From: Actinopolymorpha sp. NPDC004070
GTDB taxonomy: Bacteria > Actinomycetota > Actinomycetes > Propionibacteriales > Actinopolymorphaceae
Assembly: GCF_040610475.1 (NCBI RefSeq)
Contig: NZ_JBEXMJ010000010.1
Coordinates: 124,001-188,000 of the forward strand
Length of the DNA stretch: 64,000 nt
Direction of reading: 5' to 3'
This document shows, one piece after another, positions 61,668 to 64,000 of this stretch. A program made the position numbers and the translations under genes. The notes below the pieces were generated by a model. It searched no databases and was not told the origin of the DNA. It saw only the letters and a program-made list of their open reading frames with translations. How positions within the stretch are numbered: position 1 is the first letter of the stretch; every line of letters begins with the position of its first letter.

Positions 61668-62553
61668 CCTCCTCGGCGGCGGGGAAGCCGTGCTCGGTCA
61701 GCAGGTCGAGCACACCCTCGACGAGTGAGTCCGGGACCGACGCACCGCTGGTGACGCCGACCACCTGCACGCCGTCCAGCCAGGCCTCCTCGATCTCCTC
61801 GGCGTTGTCCACGCGGTAGGCCGCACGAGCACCTGCCTCCAGCGCGACCTCGACGAGGCGTACGGAGTTGGAGGAGTTCGCCGAGCCCACCACGATCACC
61901 AGGTCGGCCTGGGCGGCGATCTCCTTCACCGCGACCTGGCGGTTCTGGGTGGCGTAACAGATGTCGTCGCTCGGCGGGTCGATCAGCTGCGGGAACCGCT
62001 CCCGGAGCCGGTCGACCGTCTGCATGGTCTCGTCGACCGACAGCGTCGTCTGGGACAACCAGGCCACGCGGGACGGGTCACGAACCTCGATCCGGTCCAC
62101 GTCGTCGGGTCCCTCGACGAGCTGGATGTGGTCGGGGGCCTCCCCGGCAGTGCCCTCGACCTCCTCGTGGCCGGCGTGGCCGATGAGGAGGATGTCCTGG
62201 CCGCCGCCGGCGAACCTGCGGGCCTCGTTGTGCACCTTCGTCACCAGCGGGCAGGTCGCGTCGATCGTCCGCAGCGAACGCTCCTCGGCCTCCGCGTGCA
62301 CGGCGGGTGAGACGCCGTGGGCGGAGAACACCACGGTCGCGCCCTCCGGCACGCTCTCCAGCTCGTCCACGAACACCGCGCCACGCGCTTCGAGGCTGCT
62401 GACCACGTGCTTGTTGTGCACGATCTGCTTGCGGACGTAGACGGGCGGCCCGTACTTGTCCAGGGCCTTCTCGACCGTGATCACCGCCCGGTCGACTCCG
62501 GCGCAGTAACCGCGCGGGGCAGCGAGCAGGACTCGGCGTTCGCTCGACGTCAT
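61588..62553 (-). CDS. ispH: 4-hydroxy-3-methylbut-2-enyl diphosphate reductase
   Basis: A 321-residue [4Fe-4S] enzyme of the MEP isoprenoid pathway. Cluster ligands are Cys17 (GYCAGV), Cys101 (DATCPLV) and Cys199 (ICYATQ). The catalytic Glu is seen in VHNEARR and the HGVSP and GHAGHEE segments bind diphosphate. An upstream ATG at 62562 is possible; the chosen ATG 62553 would be leaderless behind TACCAT. It is divergent from xseA. Confidence 0.95.
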   Translation of the reverse strand: MTSSERRVLLAAPRGYCAGVDRAVITVEKALDKYGPPVYVRKQIVHNKHVVSSLEARGAVFVDELESVPEGATVVFSAHGVSPAVHAEAEERSLRTIDATCPLVTKVHNEARRFAGGGQDILLIGHAGHEEVEGTAGEAPDHIQLVEGPDDVDRIEVRDPSRVAWLSQTTLSVDETMQTVDRLRERFPQLIDPPSDDICYATQNRQVAVKEIAAQADLVIVVGSANSSNSVRLVEVALEAGARAAYRVDNAEEIEEAWLDGVQVVGVTSGASVPDSLVEGVLDLLTEHGFPAAEEVRTAEESLIFALPPELRTPRRAASRR

Positions 62554-62741
62554 GCCACTCATGGTAGGTGGCCCGGCCGGCGACGATGCCCGCCCGCCGG
62601 GGTGAGGCGTCCCACGTCCACCCCGGGCCACACCTCGCCGACCGCCCGCGACGGCGGGCGCCTCCTCGTGCGACGGGCCGCGGAAAGGGACGAAAGGGGC
62701 ACCTCCGCCGCGACGTCGGAGCCGGCCCGTAGGGTCTGCCC

Positions 62742-64000
62742 ATGGCCCTGCAGACGTCGCCGGAAAGCCCCGCGCCAGTACGCCAGATCGCCAACCTGAT
62801 CGGCCAGTGGATCGGCCGCCTCGGCGCGGTCTGGGTCGAGGGCCAGGTGGCGCAGCTGACCAGGCGGCCCGGCACCTCCACGGTCTTCCTGACGCTGCGC
62901 GACCCGGTGGCCGACATCTCTGTGCAGGTCACCTGCCCGCGCCGGGTGTTCGACATCGTGGACCCGCCGGTGGTGGAGGGCGCGCGCGTCCTCGTCCACG
63001 CCCGCCCGGCCTACTACGCTCCGAGAGGCACGCTGTCCCTGGCCGCGTCCGACATTCGCCCCGTCGGCCTCGGTGACCTCCTCGCCCGCATCGAACGCCG
63101 CAAGCGGCTGCTGGCCGCGGAGGGCCTGTTCGCCCGCGAGCGCAAGCGCCCGCTGCCGTTCCTGCCCACCCGGATCGGGCTGGTCTGCGGCCGCAACTCC
63201 GCCGCCGAGCACGACGTGCTCGAGAACACCCGGCGCCGGTGGGCGGCGGTGAAATTCCGGGTGGAGAACGTCGCCGTCCAGGGGCCCCAGTCCGCCGGCC
63301 AGGTGATGGAGGCGCTGCGGCGGCTGGACGCCGACGCGACCGTGGACGTCATCGTGGTGGCCCGCGGCGGTGGTTCGGTGGAGGATCTGCTGCCGTTCTC
63401 CGACGAGGGCCTGATCCGCGCCGTGGCGGAGTGCCGTACGCCGGTGGTGAGCGCGATCGGGCACGAGCAGGACTCACCACTGCTCGACCTGGTGGCCGAC
63501 GTACGCGCGTCCACACCGACCGACGCGGCTCGGCGGATCGTGCCGGACGTCGGCGAGGAGACCGCTCGGGTCGACGCACTGCGCGGCCGCGCCCGCCAGT
63601 TGTTCGGCGCCTGGCTGGACCGCGAGCTGACCGGCCTGCACACGTTGCGGGCGAGGTCGGCGCTCGGCGACCCGGATCGTGATCTGGGACGCCGCGCCGA
63701 GCAGATCGTGGCGCTGCGCGCCCGCGCCGACCGTTGCGTCGGACAGCTGCTGGACCGCGCCGACGACAACCTGCACCACCAGCTGGCCAGGGTGCGTGCG
63801 CTGTCTCCGAAGGCGACGCTGGACCGGGGCTACGCCGTCGTGCAGAAGGCCGACGGGCACGCGGTCCGCGACCCCGCGGAGGTGAGCGGGGGCGAGCTTC
63901 TGGCCGCCCGGGTGGCCGCCGGGCAGTTCTCGGTCCGCGTAGAGGACGCCGGCGACGCGTCGGACACCACGTCCGGGTCGAGCGCCGGGGCGGATACCGC
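62742..64000 (+). CDS. xseA: Exonuclease VII large subunit (runs off window)
   Basis: 419 codons are present, and the 3' end lies beyond the right edge. The OB-fold N-terminus ([25 protein letters not shown]... [10 protein letters not shown], about 10-105) is followed by the XseA catalytic region: [74 protein letters not shown], then coiled coil and [18 protein letters not shown]. With XseB (expected just beyond the edge) it degrades single-stranded DNA. It is divergent from ispH. Confidence 0.95.
   Translation, partial: MALQTSPESPAPVRQIANLIGQWIGRLGAVWVEGQVAQLTRRPGTSTVFLTLRDPVADISVQVTCPRRVFDIVDPPVVEGARVLVHARPAYYAPRGTLSLAASDIRPVGLGDLLARIERRKRLLAAEGLFARERKRPLPFLPTRIGLVCGRNSAAEHDVLENTRRRWAAVKFRVENVAVQGPQSAGQVMEALRRLDADATVDVIVVARGGGSVEDLLPFSDEGLIRAVAECRTPVVSAIGHEQDSPLLDLVADVRASTPTDAARRIVPDVGEETARVDALRGRARQLFGAWLDRELTGLHTLRARSALGDPDRDLGRRAEQIVALRARADRCVGQLLDRADDNLHHQLARVRALSPKATLDRGYAVVQKADGHAVRDPAEVSGGELLAARVAAGQFSVRVEDAGDASDTTSGSSAGADT

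Overview
The window is chromosomal DNA from a high-GC actinobacterium. The evidence is strong third-position G/C bias, frequent GTG starts, a mycothiol gene (mshB), actinobacterial-type glgC/glgA, a zinc-type anti-sigma factor with sigma-E, a FolP2-type paralogue and a sugar transporter with no local ATPase. The gene content fits the Propionibacteriales (Actinopolymorpha/Kribbella/Nocardioides relatives), but that family-level placement is inference. No rRNA, tRNA, CRISPR array, transposase, integrase or prophage module was found.

Left part (1-34.9 kb): this is a conserved actinobacterial neighbourhood that also occurs, rearranged, around Rv1170-Rv1239c of M. tuberculosis. In order it holds a cut-off histidine phosphatase, a general-stress membrane protein, corA, a cytoplasmic MgtE-N/CBS protein overlapping a DUF1003 membrane protein, mrp, and the envelope-stress block tatB-htrA-rseB-like-rseA-sigE (minus strand) with a divergent O-methyltransferase. 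Then come glycogen/maltosyl genes (glgC and glgA, divergent, two small genes between them), a large secreted subtilase, a DUF3117 protein, a paaX-like regulator with an enoyl-CoA hydratase, a GNAT-Rid-tagI-DivIVA-like operon, folP2, a LOG-family protein, lysine/peptidoglycan genes (dapE, dapD, a secreted lysozyme-fold candidate, later dapC), a PrsW protease, citrate synthase and fdxA.

Middle part (34.9-48.5 kb): a GNAT protein, a VanW wall protein, a flavin reductase, a DUF6113-like membrane protein, mshB, an S9 peptidase, a Tat-exported GxGYxYP protein and the sdhCAB (Sdh1-type) operon, which ends in a very strong hairpin.

Accessory part (48.5-57.2 kb): this is the most unusual stretch. A tightly coupled minus-strand operon encodes a WXG100/ESX-type small protein, a polymorphic toxin with an ESX-type N-terminus and a nuclease-like C-terminus, a pentapeptide-repeat protein in the usual immunity position, a 46-residue ORF that looks like the head and tail of that pentapeptide protein with the repeats removed, and a YbaB/EbfC-like protein. 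Next to it are a pterin dehydratase, a sugar ABC transporter (binding protein plus two permeases), an orphan hypothetical gene, remnants of a YciI/DGPF gene and a MarR gene, a methyltransferase and a DUF1905 protein.

Right part (57.2-64 kb): housekeeping genes ychF, rmuC, a DUF6542 membrane protein with a fresh 72-bp internal duplication, ispH, and xseA running off the end. Starts were moved inward from the longest reading frame wherever a ribosome-binding site or conserved N-terminus pointed to a later codon. Such starts are predictions.
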